In this document: positions 25,201 through 34,344 of the stretch, piece by piece
How the letters are laid out: the number at the start of each line of letters is the position of its first letter
Position numbering within the stretch: position 1 is the stretch's first letter
DNA from: Nostoc sp. UCD121
Lineage (GTDB): Bacteria > Cyanobacteriota > Cyanobacteriia > Cyanobacteriales > Nostocaceae
NCBI RefSeq assembly: GCF_014222285.1
Contig: NZ_JACKZS010000034.1
Span: 1-49,673, forward strand
DNA length: 49,673 nucleotides
Reading direction: 5' to 3'
Notes under the pieces: generated by a model
What the model saw: only the letters and a program-made list of their open reading frames with translations
Database searches by the model: none
What the model was told of the DNA's origin: nothing
Program-made: the position numbers and the translations under genes

Positions 25201-28200
25201 TGCTTCGACGGCAATTGAACGAGTTAAATCACCTTTAGTTACAGCTGTAGCAACTTCTGCGATCGCTCGCAACTGAGTTGTCAGTGTAGCAGCCAGTTCA
25301 TTCACATTATCCGTCAAATCTTTCCAAGTTCCAGCCGCGCCTGGTACTCTAGCTTGTCCGCCTAACTTTCCTTCAATTCCCACTTCCCGCGCTACTGTAG
25401 TTACCTGATTGGCAAATGTCGCTAGAGTATCAATCATTTCGTTGATTGTCTCTGCCAAGGTTTCAATTTCTCCCTTGGCATCTAACATCAGTTTCCGTTT
25501 CAAGTCTCCGTTAGCAACTGCCGTTACAACTCTGGCGATACCGCGCACTTGTGCCGTTAAGTTACCCGCCATCGAGTTAACGTTATCTGTCAAATCTTTC
25601 CAAGTACCCGCGACACCTTGGACTTGCGCTTGTCCGCCCAACTTCCCTTCAGTTCCCACTTCTCGCGCCACCCGCGTTACTTCACTTGCAAAGGAACTAA
25701 GTTGATCCACCATTGTATTGGTAGTATTCTTCAAGTCTAAAATTTCGCCTTTGGCATCGACGGTAATTTTCTTAGATAAGTCGCCATTCGCTACCGCCTT
25801 GGTAACTTCCGCGATGTTGCGAACTTGTCCGGTGAGGTTCCCCGCCATCGAGTTAACGTTATCTGTTAAATCTTTCCAAGTCCCTGCAACTCCTCTGACG
25901 TAAGCTTGTACGCCTAATTTACCTTCCGTTCCCACCTCACGGGCAACCCTGGTAACTTCTGATGCAAAAGAATTTAGCTGATCCACCATTGTATTAATGG
26001 TGTTTTTAAGTTCCTGAATTTCACCTTTCACATCAACGGTGATTTTCTTGGATAAGTCGCCGTTTGCTACGGCTGTCGTAACTTCGGCAATGTTCCGCAC
26101 CTGTGCTGTCAAACTTCCCGCCATGAAGTTTACGCTGTCAGTTAAATCTTTCCAAGTGCCGGCTACACCTTTAACTTCTGCTTGTACGCCCAACTTACCT
26201 TCAGTTCCCACCTCACGGGCAACTCGCGTTACTTCACTTGCAAAGGAATTGAGTTGATCCACCATCGTGTTAACGGTGTTTTTCAACTCTAAAATTTCAC
26301 CTTTGACATCAACAGAGATTTTCTTAGATAAATCGCCATTAGCTACAGCTGTGGTAACGGCGGCAATGTTTCGCACCTGTGCCGTTAAACTTCCTGCCAT
26401 GAAGTTCACGCTGTCGGTTAAATCTTTCCAAGTTCCAGCTACGCCGCGCACATCTGCTTGTACGCCTAGTTTACCCTCGCTTCCCACTTCCCGCGCCACC
26501 CGTGTTACTTCACTTGCAAAGGAGTTGAGTTGATCCACCATTATATTGATGGTATTTTTGAGTTCGAGAATTTCGCCTTTGACAGCAACAGTAATTTTCT
26601 TGGATAAGTCACCATTGGCGATCGCAGTTGTAACTTCGGCAATGTTCCGCACCTGTGCCGTCAAGCTTCCCGCCATGAAGTTCACGCTGTCGGTTAAATC
26701 TTTCCAAGTTCCAGCAACGTCTTTGACTTCCGCTTGTACGCCCAGCTTACCTTCAGTTCCCACCTCACGGGCGACTCGCGTCACTTCACTTGCAAAGGAA
26801 CTGAGTTGATCCACCATTGTATTAATGGTATTTTTCAACTCCAGAATTTCACCTTTGACATCAACAGTGATTTTCTTGGATAAGTCGCCAGTTGCAACCG
26901 CCGTAGTTACTTCGGCAATATTCCGCACCTGTGCCGTTAAACTTCCCGCCATGAAATTCACGCTGTCGGTGAGATCCTTCCACGTACCCGCCACGCCGCG
27001 CACTTCTGCTTGCACGCCCAGTTTACCTTCGCTTCCCACCTCACGCGCAACTCTTGTTACTTCTGATGCAAAGGAATTTAGTTGATCCACCATTGTGTTA
27101 ATGGTATTTTTCAACTCCAGAATTTCACCTTTGACATCGACGGTGATTTTCTTGGATAAGTCACCTGTTGCAACCGCCGTAGTCACTTCGGCAATGTTTC
27201 GCACCTGTGCCGTTAAACTTCCCGCCATGAAGTTCACGCTGTCAGTTAAATCTTTCCAAGTACCCGCCACGCCGCGCACATCTGCTTGCACACCCAGCTT
27301 ACCTTCACTTCCCACTTCACGGGCAACCCGCGTTACTTCACTCGCAAAAGAACTGAGTTGATCCACCATTATATTGATGGTATTCTTGAGTTCGAGAATT
27401 TCACCTCTAACATCGACGGTGATTTTTTTAGATAGATCGCCATTTGCGATCGCAGTTGCAACTTCGGCAATATTTCGCACCTGTCCGGTGAGATTACCCG
27501 CCATTAAGTTAACGTTGTCAGTTAAATCTTTCCAAGTACCCGCAACTCCCCGGACTTCTGCTTGTACGCCTAACTTCCCTTCAGTTCCCACCTCACGCGC
27601 AACTCGCGTCACTTCACTTGCAAAAGAATTAAGCTGATCCACCATTGTATTGATGGTATTTTTCAACTCCAGAATTTCACCTTTCACATCGACAGTAATT
27701 TTCTTAGATAAATCGCCATTCGCAACCGCAGTAGTTACTTCCGCAATATTCCGCACTTGTGCAGTCAAGCTTCCCGCCATGAAATTTACGCTATCGGTAA
27801 GGTCTTTCCACGTACCCGCTACCCCGCGCACTTCTGCTTGTCCGCCTAATTTTCCTTCAGCACCCACCTCACGCGCAACCCTTGTTACTTCCGATGCAAA
27901 AGAATTAAGTTGATCCACCATGATGTTAACGGTGTTTTTCAACTCTAAAATTTCGCCTTTCACATCAACAGTGATTTTCTTGGAAAGGTCGCCATTTGCA
28001 ACCGCCGTTGTCACTTCCGCAATATTACGCACTTGGGCTGTTAAATTTCCTGCCATCAAGTTAACGTTGTCGGTTAAATCCTTCCAAGTACCTGCAACAC
28101 CTTTAACTTCCGCTTGTACGCCCAACTTCCCTTCAGTTCCTACCTCACGGGCAACTCGCGTTACTTCCGATGCAAAGGAATTAAGCTGATCCACCATCGT

Positions 28201-28917
28201 GTTGACGGTGTTTTTTAGTTCGAGAATTTCGCCTTTGACATTGACAGTAATTTTTTTGGATAAATCACCATTTGCGATCGCAGTTGCAACTTCGGCAATG
28301 TTGCGAACTTGCCCGGTGAGATTACCCGCCATCAAGTTAACGTTATCAGTCAAATCTTTCCAAGTGCCAGCGACACCTTGCACTTCGGCTTGAACGCCTA
28401 ACTTTCCTTCAGTTCCCACTTCACGCGCCACCCGCGTTACTTCACTCGCAAAAGAACCAAGCCGATCTACCATCGTGTTGACGATATTAGCAGTTTGCAG
28501 AAACTCACCTTGGAGAGGTCTGCCGTCAATTTCTGTTGCGATCGTTTGGGATAAGTCACCATTGGCAACCGACCGAATTACCCGCGTAGTTTCAGCCGTT
28601 GGTTGAACTAAATCTGTAATTAGAGTATTGACAGAAGTAACACAATCTGACCAAGAACCACGAACATCTCCCAGAGAAGCACGTTCAGCAATTTTGCCTT
28701 CTTTGCCGACAACATTACCAATCCGTTGTAGCTCCGCCGCCATCCGCTCATTTTGATCAATAATATCATTGAGCGTATCAGCTATTTTCCCTGCCACACC
28801 AGTATGGTCTATAGGCATCCGAGCAGAGAAATCACCCTGTTTAACAGCATTCAGCGTTCTTAACAGCTGATTTAAATCTAGATTATCGCTGTCTCTAGTT
28901 AACTGTTCGGTTGCCAT
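22300..28917 (-). CDS. Giant hybrid sensor kinase with about 14 HAMP units
   Basis: From ATG 28917 (AAGGAT Shine-Dalgarno 6 bases upstream) the protein has 2205 residues. It has no membrane segment. Residues about 11-1270 are a run of HAMP-type units of about 92 residues; roughly eleven are nearly identical ([46 protein letters not shown]). A GAF domain follows (about 1280-1430), then coiled coil, a HisKA domain with [11 protein letters not shown] (about 1540), HATPase with SDTGIGIAP and GGTGLGLS, and three receiver domains with phospho-Asp in [21 protein letters not shown] and [11 protein letters not shown]. The architecture matches cytosolic HAMP-array kinases linked to osmotic or stress sensing. 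The ligand is unknown. A longer TTG start at 28998 exists but has no ribosome site. Confidence 0.9.
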   Translation of the reverse strand: MATEQLTRDSDNLDLNQLLRTLNAVKQGDFSARMPIDHTGVAGKIADTLNDIIDQNERMAAELQRIGNVVGKEGKIAERASLGDVRGSWSDCVTSVNTLITDLVQPTAETTRVIRSVANGDLSQTIATEIDGRPLQGEFLQTANIVNTMVDRLGSFASEVTRVAREVGTEGKLGVQAEVQGVAGTWKDLTDNVNLMAGNLTGQVRNIAEVATAIANGDLSKKITVNVKGEILELKNTVNTMVDQLNSFASEVTRVAREVGTEGKLGVQAEVKGVAGTWKDLTDNVNLMAGNLTAQVRNIAEVTTAVANGDLSKKITVDVKGEILELKNTVNIMVDQLNSFASEVTRVAREVGAEGKLGGQAEVRGVAGTWKDLTDSVNFMAGSLTAQVRNIAEVTTAVANGDLSKKITVDVKGEILELKNTINTMVDQLNSFASEVTRVAREVGTEGKLGVQAEVRGVAGTWKDLTDNVNLMAGNLTGQVRNIAEVATAIANGDLSKKITVDVRGEILELKNTINIMVDQLSSFASEVTRVAREVGSEGKLGVQADVRGVAGTWKDLTDSVNFMAGSLTAQVRNIAEVTTAVATGDLSKKITVDVKGEILELKNTINTMVDQLNSFASEVTRVAREVGSEGKLGVQAEVRGVAGTWKDLTDSVNFMAGSLTAQVRNIAEVTTAVATGDLSKKITVDVKGEILELKNTINTMVDQLSSFASEVTRVAREVGTEGKLGVQAEVKDVAGTWKDLTDSVNFMAGSLTAQVRNIAEVTTAIANGDLSKKITVAVKGEILELKNTINIMVDQLNSFASEVTRVAREVGSEGKLGVQADVRGVAGTWKDLTDSVNFMAGSLTAQVRNIAAVTTAVANGDLSKKISVDVKGEILELKNTVNTMVDQLNSFASEVTRVAREVGTEGKLGVQAEVKGVAGTWKDLTDSVNFMAGSLTAQVRNIAEVTTAVANGDLSKKITVDVKGEIQELKNTINTMVDQLNSFASEVTRVAREVGTEGKLGVQAYVRGVAGTWKDLTDNVNSMAGNLTGQVRNIAEVTKAVANGDLSKKITVDAKGEILDLKNTTNTMVDQLSSFASEVTRVAREVGTEGKLGGQAQVQGVAGTWKDLTDNVNSMAGNLTAQVRGIARVVTAVANGDLKRKLMLDAKGEIETLAETINEMIDTLATFANQVTTVAREVGIEGKLGGQARVPGAAGTWKDLTDNVNELAATLTTQLRAIAEVATAVTKGDLTRSIAVEALGEVAILKDNINQMIANLRETTQKNTEQDWLKTNLAKFTRMLQGQRDLETVSKLILSELAPLVGAQHGVFFLMDSGENTPFLKLISSYAYRERRHLANRFHLGEGLVGQCALEKERILLTDVPSDYVRIASGLGEAAPLNAVVLPVLFEGQVTAVIELASFRRFSEIHLTFFDQLTESIAIVLNTIAASMRTEELLKQSQSLAEELQTQQNELRETNKRLEQQAQSLKTSEDLLKGQQEELQQTNAELEEKAELLAMQKKEVERKNREIEQARMSLEDKAEQLALSSKYKSEFLANMSHELRTPLNSLLILAKLLADNIDDNLTTKQVEYSQTIYSAGTDLLALINDILDLAKIESGTMSIDITQMPLVELGEQIERTFRQIAQSKGLAFTIEFTPDLPTTIYTDVKRLQQVLKNLLSNAFKFTEQGEVRLQIAVAKQGWSNDQVTLNRAQNVIAFSVSDTGIGIAPDKQKVIFEAFQQADGSTSRRYGGTGLGLSISREIARLFGGEIKLTSQPGQGSTFTFFFPQLNPEPTSTQLPTPYSLLPTPHPSLLTPHSALSTQHSALINDDRATIGMGDRVLLIVEDDVNFARILIDMAQQHGFKVITAQNGSTGLALAQQFHPSAVLLDIRMPEMDGWTVLDRLKHDPNTRHIPVHIMTVEEGQQRSLQLGAIAYLQKPLSSEIISEALVKIKGFVERQVKNLLVVEDDDTQRHSIVELIGNNDVYTTAVATGAEALEAIRSQHFDCLVLDLGLPDMTGFELIDQIKLLPHGKTLPIIVYTGRDISKAQETELRRIAETIIIKDVRSPERLLDETALFLHRVQANLPAPKRQILEQLHSIDYLLAGKKALIVDDDVRNIFALTSMLERYQIQVLYAENGREGINVLQNTPDIDVVLMDVMMPEMDGYETTSLIRQNEQFKSLPIIALTAKAMQGDREKCIEAGASDYITKPVDTEQLLSLLRVWLYR
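23517..23605 (-). repeat. Dispersed repeat inserted in the kinase linker
   Basis: GAGTGCT units and GGGAGTAGGGAGTAGGGAGT units give, on the coding strand, [19 protein letters not shown] and then [14 protein letters not shown]. This Pro/Thr/Ser-rich linker joins the HATPase domain to the first receiver domain. The DNA is the same kind of low-complexity repeat seen between genes. Confidence 0.65.
25300..28480 (-). repeat. 276-bp tandem DNA repeat encoding the HAMP array
   Basis: Units of about 276 bases (92 codons) recur head to tail, each carrying the coding-strand equivalents of TTGATCCACCATNGTNTT and AATCTTTCCAAGT. Eleven are very similar; outer units diverge. Units differ mainly in small alternations ([12 protein letters not shown] versus [18 protein letters not shown] versus ATGDLS), which suggests copying and conversion between units. 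Confidence 0.85.
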
Positions 28918-29234
28918 AGCCGTATCCTTAATCTTAATCCTTGAATAATTTTTTGTATTTTTTTGCACCCCGTACTTATTTAGAGTACTTTCAGCCAACG
29001 CATATCACAATAGAGAACAGGGAATAGAAGGTGGATCAAACTAATTTTTATGGGTGCGAGTGTAAGCAGTTAACAAAGGCTGCTAACTAAACGGTATTGC
29101 CGTCGATTTATCTGGCATACCACTTAGCTAATGATAGCTAGTTGGCCTCTGTTATGCAGCATCAATTGTCGGCTATGCCTAACTTGGGCGAGTAAGCGAT
29201 CGCACAGTACTAGATCGGAAATAATCAGTCCTTT

Positions 29235-29276
29235 GTAGAGACGGCGATTTATCACGTCTCTTGCCTTAACCGAACC
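29235..29276 (+). repeat. Left copy of a 40-bp inverted repeat
   Basis: GTAGAGACGGCGATTTATC..CTTAACCGAACC is nearly identical to the reverse complement of 29661-29700, with differences only near the centre. The first half is itself a hairpin-forming cyanobacterial repeat (GAGACG..CGTCTC). Confidence 0.7.
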
Positions 29277-29360
29277 GTATTGAGGCGCAGGCGGACAACC
29301 GTTTGAGTAGCGACGGTTACATTGAAGCATCTCCCAAATTGATTGATAAATTCATAAGTT

Positions 29361-29570
29361 CATTACAGCAATTGCTGCAATGATTTAAGCCTTTCTTATA
29401 TATGGCAGAGCATTTGTTGCAAAGTATTAAACAATTGCTGCAACGGCTTATACATTTGCAAGAAAGACTTAAGCCTTTCTTATATATGAAAGAGCATTTG
29501 TTGCAAAGTATTAAGCAATTGCTGCAACGGCTTATACATTTGCAAGAAAAGCTTAAGCCTTTCTTATACA
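29361..29570 (+). repeat. 84-bp tandem repeat, two full and two partial copies
   Basis: AAGCCTTTCTTATAT marks unit starts at 29387, 29471 and 29555, exactly 84 bases apart. A partial unit precedes them (29361-29386, CATTACAGCAATTGCTGCAA). Full copies differ at only a handful of positions. Units are contiguous with no unique spacers, so this is not a CRISPR array. The period is a multiple of three, so frames on both strands stay open across units. Confidence 0.85.
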
Positions 29571-29578
29571 TGAAGTAA
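29402..29578 (+). CDS. Possible 58-residue amphipathic repeat peptide
   Basis: ATG 29402 opens a frame through two tandem copies of a 28-residue unit beginning MAEHLLQSIKQLLQRLIHLQ and continuing ERLKPFLY, ending MK then TAA. Leu/Ile positions fall at helical i, i+3/i+4 spacing with Lys, Arg, Gln and His between, giving a cationic amphipathic helix broken once per unit by Pro. No Shine-Dalgarno precedes it. The opposite strand is also open (29317-29571) with a Cys-rich repeat, so expression on either strand is unproven. It could be a membrane-active or coiled-coil peptide, or simply a non-coding repeat. Confidence 0.3.
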   Translation: MAEHLLQSIKQLLQRLIHLQERLKPFLYMKEHLLQSIKQLLQRLIHLQEKLKPFLYMK

Positions 29579-29660
29579 TCTTAGCTGCAAAGGTTTAAAC
29601 TTTTATAACCTCAAGCGTAATAGCGTAGCCGTAGCCCGTCGTAGACATCGCTTTCAATAA

Positions 29661-29700
29661 GGTTCGGTTAAGCAAAGACGCGATAAATCGCCGTCTCTAC
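29661..29700 (-). repeat. Right copy of a 40-bp inverted repeat
   Basis: GGTTCGGTTAAGCAAAGACG..CGTCTCTAC is the inverted partner of 29235-29276. Together they bracket about 385 bases containing the 84-bp tandem repeat, resembling the ends of a small non-autonomous element. No target-site duplication is obvious. Confidence 0.7.
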
Positions 29701-29739
29701 AATAATTTTTATTAATGGTTAGTGTCTTAATTTGAAGTT

Positions 29740-32700
29740 CTAAACTGTAATGCCCTCCAACTCTTCATCTGTCAACTCATATAACTGACGTAGCTTATCT
29801 AACTTCTCACCATCAGCTTCCCAGAAACCGCGCCCATGCGCCTCCAGCATTCTCCCTAAAATATTGCGAAAAGCTTCAGGATTTGCCTTCCGTAACTTAT
29901 CCGCCATCTCTGTATCTAAAGCATAAGTATCAGCCGCTTGGTCATAAACCCAATCATCGGTAAAATCGGCAGTACCACCCCAACCAATCAACGCCGTCAT
30001 CCGTTGAGAAATTTCAAACGCACCACCAGAACCTTGATTTGCCATCGCTTGCGCCCATTTGGGATTGACTAACTTAGTGCGGTACTCCATTCGCAGCAAA
30101 TCATCTAAATTGCGGGGTGTAGTATCCTTCGAGAAACTTTCCACAAAGCTAGTTGTCACCTTCTTACCGCTTTGTTTTTCTGCTGCCTTTTTCAAACCGC
30201 CCGTATTGGCGTAATATTCTTGAATATCAGTTAAACCATATTCTACCGAATCGATTTCTTGAACAATGCGATCGCTAGTTTTTAACAACGTATTCAAAAC
30301 TTCCGGTCTAGCTTGACCTTTATCCTCTCTCCCGTAGCTGAATACATTGCGGCTTTGCCAAGTATTTCCCAACTCCTCACCAGATTCCCAGTTACCATCA
30401 ACCACCCTATCATTGACCAAAGAACCAAAATCACCTGCCGGATTAGAAAACAATCTCGCCGAGGCATTTTCCACCCCTTGGGCTTTTAAAGCCAAAGCGT
30501 GTTTCCTAACAAAATTCTCATCTTCTGCTTCATCAGCATCAGCCGCCCGTTGAAATAAATCATCCAACAATTCGATAATATTTACAAAACTATCCCGGAA
30601 AATCCCAGACAAATTACCCAACACATCAATCCGGGGATGTCCAACCTCCGCCAACGGCTTCAACTCATAACGAACAACTCTACCAGTTCCTTCCTTAACA
30701 GGTTCAGCCCCCACCAACTCCAACAAAATCCCCAAAGATTCACCCTTAGTTTTAATCGCATCCAACCCCCATAACATCACCGCCACCGTTTCCGGATATT
30801 TCCCATATTCATCCAAATGCTGGGCGATAATTTTTTGACCAATTTCCCGTCCCCGTTCATACGCCGCAGGCGAAGGCATCCGATAAGGATCTAAAGCATG
30901 AATATTCCTCCCAGTCGGCAAAACACCAGCCCCATCCCTTAACAAATCCCCCCCAGGCGCAGGCGGAATATACTCCCCATTCAACCCCCTCAACAAATTC
31001 GTCAACTCATCCGTAGACTGCATCAACAAATCCCTTATTAATCTTTCCTCCTCTTCTCTCTTCTCTCTGTGTTCTCCGCGCCTCTGCGGTTCGTTTCCTT
31101 CTTCCTCATCCCCAAAATAAGCCTCCAAATACGATCCCAACTCCTCCTCACTCGGCTTTTCCCCCAAAGTATGCAACCCCGAAGAAAACAACCGATTCTC
31201 TAAAACCTGCAAATATTCATATAACTCCACCAAATAAGCATCAAAAGCATGACCGCTAAACATCCGCACATTCTCTGGAGTAAACGCAATCCCCAACTTC
31301 TTCGCATTTTCAAACGGACAATCTGCATCCAACCCAGAGTCCACAATCTTTTTACAAATCCCTTCCTTCAAAACATAATTCTTTTGTGGATCTTCCCGAT
31401 ACTCCGCAATCAAATCTCGCAACGCCACCAACTCCTTATACAAACCAGCACGACCATAAGGTGGCACATTATGAGAAATCAACACACCATAACCGCGACG
31501 TTTTGCCAACATCGATTCAGACGGATTATTTGCCGCATATATATATAGATTAGGCAAATTTCCTAACAAAATATCCGACCAAGAATAACCCGTATTCCCC
31601 AACGGAGAACCAGGCAACCATTCCACCGTCCCATGCATTCCAAAGTGAACTAAAGCATCAGCTTCAAACTCATTTTGCAGCCATTTATAATAAGCCGCAT
31701 ATTGTGGATGAGGCGTTAAATCCCGTTCAAACATTAAGCGCATCGGGTCGCCTTGTATCCCCAAAGGTGGTTGTACACCTATCCACACATTTCCTAATTG
31801 CACACCGCCAATCTGAAATTCCTCGCCGGATGTTTTAATACCAGTTCCCGTAAGAGATTTCCATTGTTTTTCAATGCGAGAAGTTTGCAGATATCCCAGC
31901 CATTTTTCTAGAGTGCGGAAATTTACAGTACTTGTGGGGTGGGCAACATGAGCGCCATTATCTAGGGGCAGGCGAGACGACTGTCCCACAAGAGGATTAG
32001 CTTCATCTGCTTCTTTTACCCAGCGAATCAATTCTTCGCCATCTTCCGGTAAATCGCCCACGGTGTAACCTTGTTCTTTGAGTGCATGGAGAAACTTCAG
32101 CAAACTACGCGGTACATTTAATAATGCAGCAGTCCCCACAGCACCATAACCTGGCGGGAACCCATATAAAATAATGGCAATTTTGCGTTCCGAAGCAGGT
32201 TTTTGCCGCAAAGACACCCAGCTTTTCACCCTATCAATTAATCGCTGCACCCGTTCAGGGACTAGATAAATATTTTCGCCCACCAACCCACCGAGAGGAA
32301 TGGTATCAATAGCCCCATCCAATTCTGGTAAGGCATACAACACCACACTTTGCAATCCGCCAACACCCTGGCGCGTCCACGAGTGAATATCTTGAATTAA
32401 TAGTGGTGCAGCAACAATATAAGGTACATTCTTGGCAGTCAGGATGCGCTTTGCTACTTCTATTTGGCGGCCTGCTTCCATTGAACCAGCCGGGCCACCC
32501 ACCAGAGGAAAGCCAATTGTCGAAACGATCGCATCTACTTTAACTGCTTCACTAGATAGTGAGGCAGTCTCTATATTGCCTAGTTTTCGTTGCTGAATTT
32601 CATAGTCGGTTGTCATCAAATCTCGTACCGCCACGTGTCCTTCTACGCCGTTGATGAAGATGGGTAAAGGAGTTAAGCCGGCTTCTTCAAAACTGCGAAT

Positions 32701-33519
32701 TAGTTGGGGAATGTAGGGTAGTTTTGTGATGACGTGTTTTCGGTAAAGGAGAATACCGACAACAGGTTTTGTGGCTTTAGATCCCCCCAACCTCCCTTGA
32801 GAAGGGGGGCTAATATTCCTCCCTTTGTAAGGGGGGCTAGGGGGGATCTTTTCATACCATTCTAGGTATGCTTTTGGGGATTCAAAAAACCCTTGATAAT
32901 CGGGGTGGAGTAATCCAATGTTGGGGGTTTCGATTAACGGGGGAATGTCGCCGACTTTTAAATTTAAGTATTTTTCTGCCAGTGTCCAGAATAATGAAGC
33001 GACGTTTTCTGGGCCGCCAGCATTCCAGTAACCATAGATAATTAACCAGTTGCGTAAGTCTTGGACTTTTTGCACTGGGACATATTTCAGTAGTTTGGGG
33101 CCAATCTTTAAGAAGCTGATGTAACCAGCAAGTTTGTCTTCTTCTCGGCCGTTGCTAAATTTGTCGAGGATGAATTTAACTGGTTTGGGCATTCCTTTTG
33201 GTTTGTCGCCAATGGCAAAGTCGCCCAACTTGGTTAAACTCATCAATTCCAAGGCTGACTCAAAGACTAGGCGAATGGGAATTTGGGCAATGCGATCGCG
33301 CAGCCATACAACCTGGTCATAATCAAATAGTAGACTACCGAAAAATACATCGGCGTTATCAAGTGCTGCTTCTACCTCGGCGCGTTGACTAGTAATATTG
33401 CGATCGCTAAATACCCGAATATCCAACTCAGGACAGCGAGAGTTAGCCAAAAAAGCTGCTTTCCTGTACAAGTCAGCGTTGAATGATTCAAACCCAGCAA
33501 CCAAGACGATGCGTTTCAT
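29740..33519 (-). CDS. bchH: Magnesium chelatase H subunit (BchH/ChlH type)
   Basis: A 1259-residue protein of the CobN/magnesium-chelatase family. MKRIVLVAGFESFNADLYRK at the start, WRLGYxxx-independent features such as GMHGTVEWLPGSPLG and MLWGLDAIKTKGES in the middle, and the C-terminal TALIGWGGTADFTDDWVYDQ region match the H subunit that holds protoporphyrin IX for Mg insertion with ChlI and ChlD. It is about 70 residues shorter than canonical cyanobacterial ChlH and begins differently, so it is likely the second, BchH-like copy kept by many cyanobacteria. Two in-frame insertions are repeat-derived: IPPSPPYKGRNISPPSQGRL near residue 226, and NEPQRRGEHREKREEEE near 810. Neither disrupts the frame. 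ChlI and ChlD are not in the window. Confidence 0.88.
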   Translation of the reverse strand: MKRIVLVAGFESFNADLYRKAAFLANSRCPELDIRVFSDRNITSQRAEVEAALDNADVFFGSLLFDYDQVVWLRDRIAQIPIRLVFESALELMSLTKLGDFAIGDKPKGMPKPVKFILDKFSNGREEDKLAGYISFLKIGPKLLKYVPVQKVQDLRNWLIIYGYWNAGGPENVASLFWTLAEKYLNLKVGDIPPLIETPNIGLLHPDYQGFFESPKAYLEWYEKIPPSPPYKGRNISPPSQGRLGGSKATKPVVGILLYRKHVITKLPYIPQLIRSFEEAGLTPLPIFINGVEGHVAVRDLMTTDYEIQQRKLGNIETASLSSEAVKVDAIVSTIGFPLVGGPAGSMEAGRQIEVAKRILTAKNVPYIVAAPLLIQDIHSWTRQGVGGLQSVVLYALPELDGAIDTIPLGGLVGENIYLVPERVQRLIDRVKSWVSLRQKPASERKIAIILYGFPPGYGAVGTAALLNVPRSLLKFLHALKEQGYTVGDLPEDGEELIRWVKEADEANPLVGQSSRLPLDNGAHVAHPTSTVNFRTLEKWLGYLQTSRIEKQWKSLTGTGIKTSGEEFQIGGVQLGNVWIGVQPPLGIQGDPMRLMFERDLTPHPQYAAYYKWLQNEFEADALVHFGMHGTVEWLPGSPLGNTGYSWSDILLGNLPNLYIYAANNPSESMLAKRRGYGVLISHNVPPYGRAGLYKELVALRDLIAEYREDPQKNYVLKEGICKKIVDSGLDADCPFENAKKLGIAFTPENVRMFSGHAFDAYLVELYEYLQVLENRLFSSGLHTLGEKPSEEELGSYLEAYFGDEEEGNEPQRRGEHREKREEEERLIRDLLMQSTDELTNLLRGLNGEYIPPAPGGDLLRDGAGVLPTGRNIHALDPYRMPSPAAYERGREIGQKIIAQHLDEYGKYPETVAVMLWGLDAIKTKGESLGILLELVGAEPVKEGTGRVVRYELKPLAEVGHPRIDVLGNLSGIFRDSFVNIIELLDDLFQRAADADEAEDENFVRKHALALKAQGVENASARLFSNPAGDFGSLVNDRVVDGNWESGEELGNTWQSRNVFSYGREDKGQARPEVLNTLLKTSDRIVQEIDSVEYGLTDIQEYYANTGGLKKAAEKQSGKKVTTSFVESFSKDTTPRNLDDLLRMEYRTKLVNPKWAQAMANQGSGGAFEISQRMTALIGWGGTADFTDDWVYDQAADTYALDTEMADKLRKANPEAFRNILGRMLEAHGRGFWEADGEKLDKLRQLYELTDEELEGITV
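31050..31102 (-). repeat. Repeat-derived insertion in the chelatase gene (site 1)
   Basis: CTCTTCTCTCTGTGTTCTCC and GCGCCTCTGCGGTTCG are pieces of a very common cyanobacterial intergenic repeat. On the coding strand they give NEPQRRGEHREKREEEE, a highly charged segment between EEEG and RLIRDLL, probably in a surface loop. Confidence 0.65.
32780..32848 (-). repeat. Repeat-derived insertion in the chelatase gene (site 2)
   Basis: GATCCCCCC at one end and GGGGGGATC at the other are perfect inverted ends. The interior holds two more CTCCCTT..AAGGGGGG arms. The 69 bases equal 23 codons and are read as PPSPPYKGRNISPPSQGRLG. The same repeat family occurs in cas6 and near 35450. Confidence 0.75.
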
Positions 33520-33606
33520 GCCTGTAAGCTACGAAATATTTCTTTACTTAAATCTTAAACGTGCTTTCAGGTTGATTGTCATATATCTACCCACAGATTC
33601 CGGTCA

Positions 33607-33772
33607 ATAATTTCTTGAGGTAGCTAGAACTTCACCATCACCAACGCCTTTGGGATATTTTAATTCCTTTAGTACCTCTACACAGCGAACGAATTTCTTG
33701 TGCTGACAGGTTTGTGAATGTATGCGACTCGATAATATCTAAGTCTCCCGCAGGTGTGTAGAAAATATCACG
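33607..33772 (-). pseudogene. Frameshifted coding remnant
   Basis: One minus-strand frame reads RDIFYTPAGDLDIIESHTFT, then NLSAQEIRSL. A second frame takes over as EVLKELKYPKGVGDGEVLA and ends at TGA 33607. Both pieces look protein-like and join at about 33680 with a one-base shift. I take this as the 3' end of a gene with a frameshift; the family is not recognised. The rest of 33520-34344 is AT-rich with no clear gene. Confidence 0.35.
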
Positions 33773-34344
33773 TAAAAGTATTATGTGTTAAGCTGCTCAG
33801 GGTTAACAGCAAGCCAAGGGTAGAGTCTGTAAATGGTTCACGACTCTATAAGCCCACTTTCATATCAGGAGGTGCGTCGGTTTAGGGATTTGAATATCTA
33901 ACTAGTACCGCCAAGCGTAATTCGTAATTCGTAATTACCATTGCGTAAGGGCTTTAGACATTTCAAATGGATGGCTTATTTACGCCGAACTGTACTAGGT
34001 ATGTTTTTTATGGCTTCCTACTTTTCTAAAGCGCTATTATCTGAATAGTGAAGGCAATTGCTGCATTCAAAATTATTGCAAAAATTAACCTTGTTATTCT
34101 TGATTTTGATAAATTATAATGGTTGTGTTTTTGGTGACAACATACCTTGTAATTAAGGTATTTTAACATATAAATTTGCTGTTCAGGTTCGCAGAAAAAC
34201 TTATTTTGTCTGCTAGCGTATTAATGCTTAAAACAATGCGGACATTGCGAACAAGTACTTCAACAAATTTATTAACAAAACTTTTTCTCTAAAATTTGAA
34301 GAGTTTTGAACTAGTGTAAAAATAAGTAATTTGAGGATAAAATC
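33773..34344. other. AT-rich intergenic region before the amidase gene
   Basis: I see no convincing gene, RNA or terminator here. A 22-codon frame near 34224 is probably chance. The amidase Shine-Dalgarno (GAGGA at 34333-34337) sits at the right end, and the promoter should lie upstream of it. Confidence 0.45.

Larger units (their letters stand above)
28918..29739. other. Repeat-rich intergenic island
   Basis: This gap between the HAMP kinase and the magnesium-chelatase gene holds a pair of inverted repeats of about 40 bases (29235-29276 and 29661-29700) around an 84-bp tandem repeat. The kinase promoter should lie just above 28917. A 68-codon minus-strand frame at 29124-29330 is made largely of repeat sequence and is not credible. 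Confidence 0.6.

Noticed and set aside
25409..28393. A ladder of plus-strand frames opposite the HAMP array
   Set aside because: They repeat every 276 bases exactly because they are antisense shadows of the HAMP units.
29124..29330. 68-residue minus-strand protein
   Set aside because: Much of it is the 40-bp inverted repeat and related sequence; no protein-like character.
29387..29570. Tandem repeats resembling a CRISPR array
   Set aside because: The 84-base units are contiguous and have no unique spacers. The unit is far longer than a CRISPR repeat and stays in a coding-like frame.
29317..29571. 84-residue Cys-rich repeat protein on the minus strand
   Set aside because: It is the antisense reading of the 84-bp repeat, without a ribosome site; kept only as part of the repeat finding.
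29740..33519. CobN cobaltochelatase and a cobalamin riboswitch upstream
   Set aside because: The N-terminus and the C-terminal ALIGWGGTADFTDDW region fit the magnesium-chelatase H subunit, and no B12-box-like structure is seen in 33520-34344.
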